Shown piece by piece: positions 15,777 to 24,849 of a stretch of DNA of 43,885 bases (its first letter is position 1; every line of letters starts with the position of its first letter). This stretch comes from an uncultured Spartobacteria bacterium (GTDB taxonomy: Bacteria > Verrucomicrobiota > Verrucomicrobiia > Chthoniobacterales > Chthoniobacteraceae), in contig CAIWVL010000083.1 in assembly GCA_903916085.1 (NCBI GenBank), forward strand, positions 1 to 43,885. Reading direction: 5' to 3'. The notes under the pieces are model-generated. The model was not told the DNA's origin and searched no databases. It saw only the letters and a program-made list of their open reading frames with translations. The position numbers were made by a program, and so were the translations under genes.

Positions 15777-18700
15777 CCAATGGCTGAGCCGTTTCAATCA
15801 CAAGCGTCCCCGCACTGAGCGATGCGTTGCCTGTAATTGTCTCCTGATTTCCAAGAGTAAAAACGCCTCCTGTCGATAATCCGAAAACTGTACCGGCCGC
15901 GTTCAGGGAGATTATCGGATTGGCAAGCACCAAAGTACCAGAACCGCTTAAAACGAGGGTTCCTGTACTGTTTGTTGTGGAGTCTACGGACGCGGTTCCC
16001 CCAGCAATACTAAGTGTGCCTGGTGAAATGATTACACCGGAATTCGTATTGTTCGGGGTAATAACGCTGGAGCTCGCATTGGATCCCGCAACGAGTGAAA
16101 CGAGTGAACCTGTGGAGCCGCTGGCGGTAATGAGCGTCGTAGTGCCAGTGCTGTTCTTTACAAGAGGCCCCGCAGTCCCTGCCGTTGTACTTGTCGCGTC
16201 ATTGCCTAGGGAAGTTCCTCCTGTGGTAACGATGCCGCCGGAAATGGAACCAATCGAGGTGATACCACTAGAAATCACAGCCCCGCCCAGATTGATTGAA
16301 GCATTGTAGGAGTTATTATTCAGCAATATTGTACCGGCACTCGTGTTTGGCGAGTTGGTTAAAGTGATTGAACCCGTCAGAGTCGATGTTCCAGTGATCC
16401 CTGTTGTGCTCGCGGGTATTTGAGCGTTCGTGCTATTCAGAACATTCACTCCGTAATCACCCACAGGCGCGTAAATGCTCCTGTCTGTTCCAAGAGAGAT
16501 GCGAGAGAGAGGGAACCATTCCCTGACTTTCCAGGACTCACAAACTGGGCTCAATCCGGGCCAAGAGACACGCAGGATCTGTCCACCATTGGTTCCCAGA
16601 ACGGCTTGGCCGCGAGCAAACACCTCGGAAGGTCCCCAAGGCAGAGTGGCGGGATCGCCCGCTTGAGTGAAATTCGCAGAATCATCTAACAGGAGGCGTG
16701 TCACGGTTCGCGACTCTGTCAGGTAAATGGTCCGACCGTCGATAGCGAGTAATGTCTCGGTGCCGATGGCTGTTGAACTAAACAACGAAGCCTGAAGCTC
16801 GTCTATCAAGCTAACCTGTAACTGGCGCACAGGGCCGTCAATGGTCGTCTGGATGCTTTCTGTGTAGGCGAGAAAGCCTGATTTGGAAATTTCGCCCATC
16901 GCCAAAAGACGCCCTGGCAGGGACACGGGCGTGCGCTGCACAGGCGCTTTCGGGTTTGTGAAATCGACCACGCCGAGACGATTATCATAGCTCTGGGGAA
17001 CTTCCCAGTTGGACTGCCACCTTGGAGAACTCCAAGCAACGGGATTCTGTCCGTAGCCGTATGCCAACAAGCCGTCTCCTGCCGCGTATCCCGAAACGAG
17101 GGTGGTCATCGTTGTAACGAGCGGATACGGCTTTAGAGCCACAGGAGCTGAAGGATTGGTGACATCGAAAGCGCGCACGAAGGCGGGTTGCGCCTTAAAG
17201 GTGCGGCTCACTGGGGACTGGATCGTTTGAGTCGCGACGGGGAGCGCAGACGCCGCGCCTGTCGCCGTGCTGTACGCTAGGATCGGGCCACCGTAAGGGT
17301 AAGAACTCGGGGGTTTGACCTGAGTAATGACCAGGGGCAGATTGTCTGTGGCCCAGAGGATACTGCTAATTTCGCAATTTGTATCTGAACTTGCCATCGT
17401 GACCGACGTCGTTCCTAGCAATCTCAGAGCAGGTAAAGCCGAGGCATCATAGACGTCCAAGGCGAGTTCCGCAGAAGTGGGAACATTCGAGGATCTATTG
17501 ATAAAGCAGGCCATCAACTGCGGCCCGTTGTTAGGATTCCAATTCTTGCGAAGGACGTAGAGCTTGGAGGATTTCAACACTGCCTCCTGTACGATGCCGT
17601 CCTTCAAATCAATGTCGGTCAAGATCGAAGACTCCGAGGAGGCCAAGGACACCCGAATCGCCGCCTTGTCCCCGGACCAAACAGCGCTGGAGCCATCGCT
17701 GATCTGAATCAGGTATTGGCCTGACTGTATGACTTGATTCACCGGCCAAGCAAGAGCCACATCCGCGAGAACAGCGGGGTTATCGCGATCATCTACATTT
17801 GCTGTGATGAGTTCTTTTTGAGAAATTGACGTCAGGACTCCATTAACCAACGTTGCTCGACGTGGGCTAAATTCGTGATTTAACCGGCCACGGAGCGTCA
17901 GTTTTCCACCATTATCTAAACTGATGTCGACCAAACGAATGAAAGACGCTTTCTCCGACTTTGAAACTCTGGGATTCCAGAAACTGGCGGAGAAAGGAAT
18001 TAAAGCGAGCCCGTCCTCCGGCAGCACCTTGAGAGCCTTGGGATCGTAGACTGCTTCGCTGTATCCCCACTGGTTTTCATTGATGAAAACACGGTCGATT
18101 AAAACAGGATGCGTGACATCGGCCACATTGAAGAGCGACGCAGCCACTCTGCCGCTGTCCAGTCCGATGGTGAACAGGAATTGCCCTGAATCACCTAAAG
18201 GTTCGAGATAAGTGGAGAAGCCGGGAACTTCGACGCTGCCTGTAATCTTGGGGGCGGTTGGGTCAGAGATGTCAACGACCCAAAGCGGGTCCGTATTCTG
18301 GGCAGTAACCACGAACAGTTTGCCTTCGAGGAAACGCGTGGCGTGCAGTGTCTCACCCGGCATGATCTCCAAGGAAGCCAACGGGGTGCCCGCAACCGTG
18401 AAATTTTCTAAGACACTTACCGGCCTAAACGAGTTGGAACTGTCCGAACTCATTGAGATTGCTGAAAGAGTTCCGTTTTGATACGACACGTTGAACTTAT
18501 CGTAGATGCATCCCCGCGTTTGAATCGGGGTTTGCGTGAGGCAAGTGGCCCCAGAATCAGCCAAACTGAACAGACTAATTTGCGAATGGTTCCCTGCACT
18601 CCAACTGGTAGTTGCCACGCTTAGCCAGTTGGTTCCAGCTGAGATCACTGCGGAATACGAGTCAGAAGCAATGTTGTGAGTGGCTCCGACCGTTTGAACA

Positions 18701-19713
18701 CCATTTGCGTCGACCAAAATCTCTGAAAGCAGCGTATTACAGGCCGAGTTGCCGTACTGCCCCCAATCGGTGGTTACGACAAAAAGGCGTCCCCCGGCCA
18801 TACGACTATCCGCGATGGAACCAGTGATGCTAGTGCGTGAGACCTCGTAAGCGGACCTTCCAGCCACACGTACCACAACCACGTTTGTGGTATTGTACGA
18901 GCCGTCTGGATCGCGCGTCAAAAGAACTAAATCCCGCTGGCCAGCCACAGTTGCCGGCAACAGATAACAGTCCTGCCCAATAGCAGGCATACGCAGCGAT
19001 GCCGTTAACAACGGATTGGACGGATCAGAGATGTCCAAAACTTGTAAGCCGCGAAGCTGATTGAAGTAATAAACGGTGTTACCATCCGTCTTCCAAATGT
19101 CTGCTTCAACGACTTGATCGCTCAGCGTGGAAGTCGTTGCATTCGTGGTTGGATTGGAAACAGCGACGTTCGAATTCGTAACCAGGTTCGACGCAACCGC
19201 CAAGGGGGCGGTTGTGGTCAACCGAGCAACAGCCGGGGTGGGCGCGAGCGCCGCAGACTTGTAGCCAAGCGCTGGTGTCTTGGCGAAGGTCTTGGTGCCT
19301 TGATAAAAACGATCGGGAAACTTGCTTTTAGCCGCAAAAGCCAGCGCCTTTGAGTCACTGAGCTGCCCTGTAGCCCGCCATTCGACGATGTCAGCCGAAT
19401 ACGCTTTCGCAACATTCAGCAGAGTCGGTTTGCCCTGGAGGCTCGCTAAACTCCAGCGAGCCCAGCGCGTGGAATTACGTTTCCGCACTTCCACCAGAAC
19501 CGAACTGCATCCCGAGGGAACGAGGACATCCACGGACTTGTCCGTGGTTTTGACAATAAGCGAAACGCTCCGTGTGGGCGCTATTTGGGTGGTTGCGGCC
19601 GACAATGACGGCCCTGACACAAGACTCGCCAAAACGCTGGCAAAAGTGACACGCGCGGCAAATGCCCTTACAAAGGGGCGTTGCATGTATTTTAAGGTTC
19701 TTGAAGTGTCCAT
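15769..19713 (-). CDS. Large secreted beta-propeller protein with Ser/Thr/Gly-rich C-terminus
   Basis: 1314-residue exported protein. The N-terminus has a positively charged, hydrophobic signal sequence ending near Ser-Leu-Ser-Ala (about residues 36-39). Residues about 200-1000 carry repeats of the form Val-x-Asp-[IVF]-[ST]-[DN]-Pro-x-x-Pro: LQVLDISDPSNP, LWVVDISDPTAP, AFDVTNPSAP and VVDFTNPKAP, as in the secreted beta-propeller (Beta_propel/LVIVD) families. Residues from about 1110 are low complexity with GTLVLSGSGTLVLANP-type strands, like autotransporter-associated beta-strand repeats, but no autotransporter barrel or PEP-CTERM anchor follows, and the protein ends TAQPLVR. A Met at 19686 is an alternative start. 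It is divergent from DUF1501 and convergent with the decayed gene. Probably a cell-surface or extracellular binding protein; no enzymatic motif seen. Confidence 0.7.
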   Translation of the reverse strand: MDTSRTLKYMQRPFVRAFAARVTFASVLASLVSGPSLSAATTQIAPTRSVSLIVKTTDKSVDVLVPSGCSSVLVEVRKRNSTRWARWSLASLQGKPTLLNVAKAYSADIVEWRATGQLSDSKALAFAAKSKFPDRFYQGTKTFAKTPALGYKSAALAPTPAVARLTTTAPLAVASNLVTNSNVAVSNPTTNATTSTLSDQVVEADIWKTDGNTVYYFNQLRGLQVLDISDPSNPLLTASLRMPAIGQDCYLLPATVAGQRDLVLLTRDPDGSYNTTNVVVVRVAGRSAYEVSRTSITGSIADSRMAGGRLFVVTTDWGQYGNSACNTLLSEILVDANGVQTVGATHNIASDSYSAVISAGTNWLSVATTSWSAGNHSQISLFSLADSGATCLTQTPIQTRGCIYDKFNVSYQNGTLSAISMSSDSSNSFRPVSVLENFTVAGTPLASLEIMPGETLHATRFLEGKLFVVTAQNTDPLWVVDISDPTAPKITGSVEVPGFSTYLEPLGDSGQFLFTIGLDSGRVAASLFNVADVTHPVLIDRVFINENQWGYSEAVYDPKALKVLPEDGLALIPFSASFWNPRVSKSEKASFIRLVDISLDNGGKLTLRGRLNHEFSPRRATLVNGVLTSISQKELITANVDDRDNPAVLADVALAWPVNQVIQSGQYLIQISDGSSAVWSGDKAAIRVSLASSESSILTDIDLKDGIVQEAVLKSSKLYVLRKNWNPNNGPQLMACFINRSSNVPTSAELALDVYDASALPALRLLGTTSVTMASSDTNCEISSILWATDNLPLVITQVKPPSSYPYGGPILAYSTATGAASALPVATQTIQSPVSRTFKAQPAFVRAFDVTNPSAPVALKPYPLVTTMTTLVSGYAAGDGLLAYGYGQNPVAWSSPRWQSNWEVPQSYDNRLGVVDFTNPKAPVQRTPVSLPGRLLAMGEISKSGFLAYTESIQTTIDGPVRQLQVSLIDELQASLFSSTAIGTETLLAIDGRTIYLTESRTVTRLLLDDSANFTQAGDPATLPWGPSEVFARGQAVLGTNGGQILRVSWPGLSPVCESWKVREWFPLSRISLGTDRSIYAPVGDYGVNVLNSTNAQIPASTTGITGTSTLTGSITLTNSPNTSAGTILLNNNSYNASINLGGAVISSGITSIGSISGGIVTTGGTSLGNDATSTTAGTAGPLVKNSTGTTTLITASGSTGSLVSLVAGSNASSSVITPNNTNSGVIISPGTLSIAGGTASVDSTTNSTGTLVLSGSGTLVLANPIISLNAAGTVFGLSTGGVFTLGNQETITGNASLSAGTLVIETAQPLVR

Positions 19714-19920
19714 AATCTCGTGCAGCTAAGGCTCAACGGCGGGAATTCTACATTTTCACCATAAAAGACAAGCCGTATTGTCGGATCGCTCTCAAAGTGC
19801 CTTACAGAGCAGGGTTGGCCTGGGATGAATTACAATTTTAGCGACGGCCACTTTAGCGCTAAGAGATGCCAGGCTGCGGGCCTTTACCTTCATACACCGC
19901 CCATCGCTGTCCCCCTTCCC

Positions 19921-21333
19921 ATGCTCTGCACCGATTTCAGCCGTCGCCGTTTCTTCGGCACGATGTCCGCCGGGTTCACTGGCGTGGCTCTCTCCCATCT
20001 TTTTGCGAACGCCGCCAGGGCTGAAGCCCGACTGGAACCGCATTTCGCTCCAAGAGCAAAACAGGTCCTCCAGATTTTCTGTCCGGGGGCCGTTTCGCAC
20101 ATGGACTTGTGGGACTACAAGCCGGTGCTTGAGCAGTACGACGGCACGCCCCTTCCTGGAGCTGAGGGGGAGGTCACGTTTCAAGGTAAAAACGGCCCGC
20201 TGATGCGTTCGCCCTGGCCCTTTGTTCCGGCAGGCCAAAGCGGAAAGATGCTCTCCTCGATGCTGCCCCACATGGCACGGCATGTGGACGACATGGCGTT
20301 CATTCACTCCATGGTGTCACGCACCAACACCCATGGCCCCGGGTGTGTGAACATGAATACTTGTTTCACCCGGGACGGTTTTCCTAGCGCCGGGTCTTGG
20401 GTAAGTCATGCATTGGGGTCAATGAACCAAAATCTCCCCACCTATGTGTCCATCCAGGACATCCGGGGCGAACCTCCGAATGGAAAGGCGAACTGGAACA
20501 ATGGCTTTCTCCCAGCCCAACACCAGGCCATCGCCATCGCCGCTCAGCAACAGTTGCGCAACCTCGTGCGCCCCGATTCCATCTCCCCCGATGCCGATGC
20601 CGCCACTCGCGAGTTTCTGCACGCCATCAATACCGCCCACGCTACCGGTCATCCGGGCAACGACGAACTCAAGGCCCGTATCGCTGCCTACGAGCTGGCG
20701 GCGAAAATGCAGCTCACCGCTCCTGAAGTGCACGACATTTCTAGGGAACCGCAGCACGTCCGCGATCTGTACGGCACCGAGGATGCCAATACACTCAAGG
20801 CTGCCTACGCGCGCAACTGCCTGCTCACCCGTCGCTTACTGGAACAAGGAGTGCGCTACGTAAGCCTCTACTGCGCCTCCCGCGCCAGTAACGTAGACGG
20901 TCTCCTGAACTGGGACGCCCACAAAACCCTGAAGGCCGACTACGAGCGGCACTGCCCCATTTTTGACCAACCCACAGCCGCCCTTCTCACGGACCTCAAA
21001 CAGCGCGGTATGCTCGAGGACGTCCTAGTCATCTGGTGTTCCGAGTTTGGCAGAATGCCCACCCGCCAGGATGGCACAACCGGGCGCGACCATAATCCAG
21101 ACGCTTTCACCACATGGATGATGGGGGCTGGTATCAAGGGCGGCGTCTCCCACGGCGCAACCGATGATTTCGGGCGGCGCAGCGTTCAGGATGTCACCAC
21201 CGTGTACGACTTCTACGCCACAGTCCTGCATCTGCTTGGACTAAATCACGAAAAGCTCACCTACTATCACAACGGCGCCAATCGCCGCCTCACTGATGTC
21301 CACGGCCACGTTCTCCAAAGCGTCCTCGCTTGA
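19921..21333 (+). CDS. DUF1501 domain-containing exported protein
   Basis: 470-residue member of DUF1501, a family abundant in Planctomycetes and Verrucomicrobia and distantly related to sulfatase/alkaline-phosphatase-fold proteins; function unproven. The N-terminus has a twin-arginine-like signal: FSRRRFFGTMSAG followed by a hydrophobic run to ANAARA (about residue 36). LQIFCPGAVSHMDLWDYKP, NNGFLPAQHQ, VIWCSEFGRMPT and GRDHNPDAFTTWMMGAG are family hallmarks, the last two carrying the metal-site-like Glu, Asp and His residues. The start at 19921 gives a compact signal peptide; the frame is open to 19825 upstream. The DUF1549/DUF1553 gene starts 12 bases downstream, so they form one operon. 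Confidence 0.88.
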   Translation: MLCTDFSRRRFFGTMSAGFTGVALSHLFANAARAEARLEPHFAPRAKQVLQIFCPGAVSHMDLWDYKPVLEQYDGTPLPGAEGEVTFQGKNGPLMRSPWPFVPAGQSGKMLSSMLPHMARHVDDMAFIHSMVSRTNTHGPGCVNMNTCFTRDGFPSAGSWVSHALGSMNQNLPTYVSIQDIRGEPPNGKANWNNGFLPAQHQAIAIAAQQQLRNLVRPDSISPDADAATREFLHAINTAHATGHPGNDELKARIAAYELAAKMQLTAPEVHDISREPQHVRDLYGTEDANTLKAAYARNCLLTRRLLEQGVRYVSLYCASRASNVDGLLNWDAHKTLKADYERHCPIFDQPTAALLTDLKQRGMLEDVLVIWCSEFGRMPTRQDGTTGRDHNPDAFTTWMMGAGIKGGVSHGATDDFGRRSVQDVTTVYDFYATVLHLLGLNHEKLTYYHNGANRRLTDVHGHVLQSVLA

Positions 21334-21345
21334 TCCACTAGCGCC

Positions 21346-24204
21346 ATGAAAACCAGTTTCTCAGCGCTTCTTCTACTTCTAGGCCCCACACTCGCCGCTT
21401 TTGCCACCGAACCGCTCCCCGAGGGGACGGCGTTCTTTGAACAAAAAATCCGGCCGCTTCTGGTTGAACACTGTTACGAGTGTCACAGTACAGATGCTAA
21501 AAAGCTCAAGGGCCATTTGTTCCTAGACTCCAAAGCGGGCTGGCAAGTGGGAGGCGACAGCGGCGGCCCTGTCATTATTCTTGGCAAACCTGAGGAGAGC
21601 CTGCTCATTAAAAGTGTTCGTCACGAGGATCCTGACACCGCCATGCCGCCCAAAAAGTCGCGCCTTCCGGATGGAGCGATTGCGGATTTGGTCACTTGGA
21701 TACGCATGGGAGCGCCCGATCCGCGCGAGGGTACGTCCAAAGTTGAGCCCAAGCGCGCCGACAAGTCTTGGTGGTCGCTTCAGCCTCTCGAAACCGCGTT
21801 TTCGCACGATTCCATTGACGGTTTTATCGAGGAACAACTCGCGCAGAAAGGGCTTCGCTTGAACCCACCGGCCGAGCCTCAGGCGCTGATCCGCCGCATG
21901 ACTTACGACCTGACGGGCCTGCCTCCAACTCAAGACGAACTCGACGGATTTCTTGCCGCCTATAAAACCGACCCAGGCCGTGCCGTGGAAACCTTGGTCG
22001 ACCGACTGCTCGCTTCCCCGCGCTATGGCGAACACTGGGGGCGGCACTGGCTGGATGTCGTCCGGTTTGGGGAAAGCACTGGGTTTGAGCGTAACATAGC
22101 GATCAACGATCTGTGGCCATTCAGAGACTACGTCATCCGTTCCTTCAACGCGGACAAGCCGTTTAACCAGTTCATTACGGAACACCTTGCTGGAGACGTT
22201 TTAGGAAAAGACAACCCTGAGATCGAAGTTGCTTCGGCCTTCCTCGTGGCTGGCCCCTACGACGACGTCGTCAATCAGGATGTTGTTGCCCAAAAAAACA
22301 TCCGAGCCGCCACCCTCGACGACGTGATCACGGCAACGGCTAGCTCCTTTTTGGGACTCACCGTGAACTGCGCCCGCTGCCACAACCACAAGTTTGATCC
22401 GATCTCAACCGAGGACTACTACCGGCTTCGTGCCGCGTTTGAAGGCGTCACGCATGGAAGCAGCACCGTGGCGACGCGTGAAGAACGGGACGCTTTTACC
22501 AACGCGACTAAACCACTTCTCTCCCGAAAAGAGCAACTGATGGTCGAAAAAAACGCGCTGAGCCAGGCAATCGAGGCGCAAGCTAAGCTCGTGGCCGAGA
22601 GCCACCACTACACCCGCCCAAAGATTGATCCGGATTACACCGAGGAACGCTTCGCCCCCGTCCAAGCCAGGTTCGTGAAGTTTGTCATGCTTGGCAACAC
22701 GACCGATCCCAAAAACGCCGCCACCGGAGGACGCCTCACAGAATTTGAGGTCTGGAGCGCCGAGGCCGAACCGCGTAACGTAGCGCTCTCCCGAAGTGGA
22801 GCCCGAGCGGAAGGGGCGCGTTCCGCCAGCGCCGAGGATTTTCCGGAAGCCTACGGACCGCAATTATGCATTGACGGAAAGCTTGGCGAACAATGGTTCA
22901 TTGGCTCCCCGGCGGAGCTCACGATCACGCTAGCCAAGACGGAAACCATCGGTCGCATCGGGTTCAGCAATTCCAAGGGCAAGGGACTCGTGGATAAAAA
23001 TAAAGGTGCTACCCCCTGTGAGTATACGGTTCAGACATCCCTGGATGGCAGCACTTGGCAGACGGTTGCGACGAGCTTCGAGCGGGAACCGTGGTCGCCA
23101 GCACACGGGATCGCGCGCGCCCTCCAGGAGGCGACGACAGCGGAGCAGGCGCGCAAGCGCGATGGCTTAGCTGTAGAGTTGGCAAGGGTTCAAAAGCAAC
23201 TCGACGCCGTGCCGAAATTGCATGAGGTGTGGATCGGCAAGCGCACTTTGGTGCCAGAGGCGACCTTTGTACACAAGGGCGGCGATCCGACAAAGCCCCT
23301 CGCCCAAGTAAGAGCGGCGAGTCTCGATGTGCTGGATCGCACTACCCAACCCTACGCCTTACCGGTAGACGCTCCCGAGGGAGAACGTCGCCTCGCTCTA
23401 GGCCGCTGGATTACCTCCAACGACAATCCCCTTTCCCCGCGTGTACTCGTCAACCGCGTCTGGCACTATCACTTCGGAACAGGGCTGGTAGACACGCCAA
23501 GCGACTTCGGCTTTCTCGGCAGCCGCCCCACGCATCCCGCCCTGCTCGATTTCCTAGCACAACGTCTCATTCATCATGGTTGGCAACTCAAGCCGCTCCA
23601 CCGCGAAATCCTCCTCTCGCGGGTCTACCTCCAAAGCGCCGAGTTCCGCCCAGAAGCCGCTCGCGCCGACAAGGACGCCCGCCTTTTGTGGCGTTTTCCT
23701 CCCCGGCGCCTCTCCGCCGAGGAGGTGCGCGATACGCTCTTGAGTGTGGCGGGTAAAATGCAGTGCGAGCCCATGGGCGGTCCCGGTTTTCGCCTGTACA
23801 AATTCACCAGAAACAACGTGTGCACCTACTTTCCTCTGGACCAGCATGGCCCGGAGACGTTTCGACGCGCGGTTTATCATCAGAACGCAAGAGCCAGCGT
23901 GGTCGATGTACTCACTGATTTTGACCTGCCCGACACCGCCTTCGGTGCGCCTAAACGCGCCAATACCACGAGTCCCCTGCAGGCGCTCACTCTTTTCAAC
24001 CACAGCTTTACCCTAAACATGGCCAAAGCGTTGGCCGAGCGCTTGCAGGAAAGCGACCCCGTCTCCCGCGCCTATGCGTTGGTGTTCCAGCGCGTGCCTA
24101 GCGTACAGGAACGGGCGGCAGCGGAGCGACTCGTTGCCTCGTTTGGGACGGAGGCCCTGTGCCGAGCGTTGCTCAATGCGAACGAGCTGTTGTTTGTCGA
24201 GTAG
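21346..24204 (+). CDS. Planctomycete-type cytochrome c protein (PSCyt1-DUF1549-discoidin-DUF1553)
   Basis: 952-residue secreted multidomain protein. It has a signal peptide (about residues 1-20). A cytochrome c-like domain (about 30-120) contains the haem motif CYECH at 43-47 and a distal Met in AMPPKKS. DUF1549 (about 150-365) includes the family's second CxxCH, CARCH at 342-346. A discoidin/F5-8C-like insert (about 430-570) contains LTEFEVWSAE and LCIDGKLGEQWF, probably binding carbohydrate. DUF1553 (about 650-935) contains RVLVNRVWHYHFG and TTSPLQALTLFN. It is encoded 12 bases after DUF1501, its usual partner family. The pair is commonly found in PVC bacteria that degrade complex glycans; a redox role is implied by the haem motif, but the reaction is unknown. 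Confidence 0.88.
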   Translation: MKTSFSALLLLLGPTLAAFATEPLPEGTAFFEQKIRPLLVEHCYECHSTDAKKLKGHLFLDSKAGWQVGGDSGGPVIILGKPEESLLIKSVRHEDPDTAMPPKKSRLPDGAIADLVTWIRMGAPDPREGTSKVEPKRADKSWWSLQPLETAFSHDSIDGFIEEQLAQKGLRLNPPAEPQALIRRMTYDLTGLPPTQDELDGFLAAYKTDPGRAVETLVDRLLASPRYGEHWGRHWLDVVRFGESTGFERNIAINDLWPFRDYVIRSFNADKPFNQFITEHLAGDVLGKDNPEIEVASAFLVAGPYDDVVNQDVVAQKNIRAATLDDVITATASSFLGLTVNCARCHNHKFDPISTEDYYRLRAAFEGVTHGSSTVATREERDAFTNATKPLLSRKEQLMVEKNALSQAIEAQAKLVAESHHYTRPKIDPDYTEERFAPVQARFVKFVMLGNTTDPKNAATGGRLTEFEVWSAEAEPRNVALSRSGARAEGARSASAEDFPEAYGPQLCIDGKLGEQWFIGSPAELTITLAKTETIGRIGFSNSKGKGLVDKNKGATPCEYTVQTSLDGSTWQTVATSFEREPWSPAHGIARALQEATTAEQARKRDGLAVELARVQKQLDAVPKLHEVWIGKRTLVPEATFVHKGGDPTKPLAQVRAASLDVLDRTTQPYALPVDAPEGERRLALGRWITSNDNPLSPRVLVNRVWHYHFGTGLVDTPSDFGFLGSRPTHPALLDFLAQRLIHHGWQLKPLHREILLSRVYLQSAEFRPEAARADKDARLLWRFPPRRLSAEEVRDTLLSVAGKMQCEPMGGPGFRLYKFTRNNVCTYFPLDQHGPETFRRAVYHQNARASVVDVLTDFDLPDTAFGAPKRANTTSPLQALTLFNHSFTLNMAKALAERLQESDPVSRAYALVFQRVPSVQERAAAERLVASFGTEALCRALLNANELLFVE

Positions 24205-24376
24205 CAGGCAAAGCGTAACGGGATCATTTCGCGGGTGCTGCGTCTTACGCTTTCTGATGCGTTAATCGCGCTCGGTAACCAATTGCCGAGGCGTCCACAC
24301 AGACACCTGGCCCAGGGTATCCATTGCTAAATCACCCGCGATCCTAGCCTTGCGGGGTGTTTGCGTACTTCCAGGG

Positions 24377-24700
24377 TCAGGCTTTCTTCACAAAACAAGC
24401 CTTCAGCCCAATCGCGCTTCCTTCAATTTTGCACGATATCTCGTGGTCGCCATCCACCAAGCGAATGCTTTTTACCTTGGTGCCTCCTTTAATGACCTGG
24501 GAAGAACCCTTCAGCTTCAGGTCTTTGAGGAGCGTCACAGAATCGCCGTCCGCCAAAACATTGCCATTCGCGTCTTTCACAACACGTTCCCCTGCTGCTT
24601 CTAGAGCCCGCTCCCATTCGTGCCCACAAGTCACACACTCCCAGCGTTCAGCGTGTTCTAAAACATCGTTCATGGTGCACATGGGACATTCTGGTTGACT
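24377..24700 (-). CDS. PhnA/YjdM-type zinc-ribbon protein
   Basis: 107-residue cytoplasmic protein with an N-terminal zinc ribbon (CPMC near residue 6 and CVTCGHEW near residue 22) and the PhnA C-terminal beta domain: VKDANGNVLADGDSVTLLKD, VIKGGTKVKSIRL and GLKACFVKKA. The family is named after the phn region of E. coli but is not required for phosphonate use; its role is unknown. I start at MSQPECPMC; a frame extension to 24736 is not family-like. It is a single gene, divergent from the esterase at 24850, with about 150 bases between the two starts for promoters. Confidence 0.88.
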   Translation of the reverse strand, partial: SQPECPMCTMNDVLEHAERWECVTCGHEWERALEAAGERVVKDANGNVLADGDSVTLLKDLKLKGSSQVIKGGTKVKSIRLVDGDHEISCKIEGSAIGLKACFVKKA

Positions 24701-24849
24701 CATAGATCGCCAACATACGTGCGGGTTGTGCCTCAACTCAATCGTGCATTTTTAGGTGGCAGCTGAGAAACTCCGACTAATTTGAGAAACAAGCTCAAGC
24801 CTGAAGCTTGAACACACTGCTCAAACCGTTCAGGATTGCGGCTCAACTC

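Noticed and set aside
24205-24376. Possible small gene or RNA between DUF1553 and phnA
   Set aside because: No open frame or clear hairpin with T-tract found; treated as an ordinary convergent spacer.
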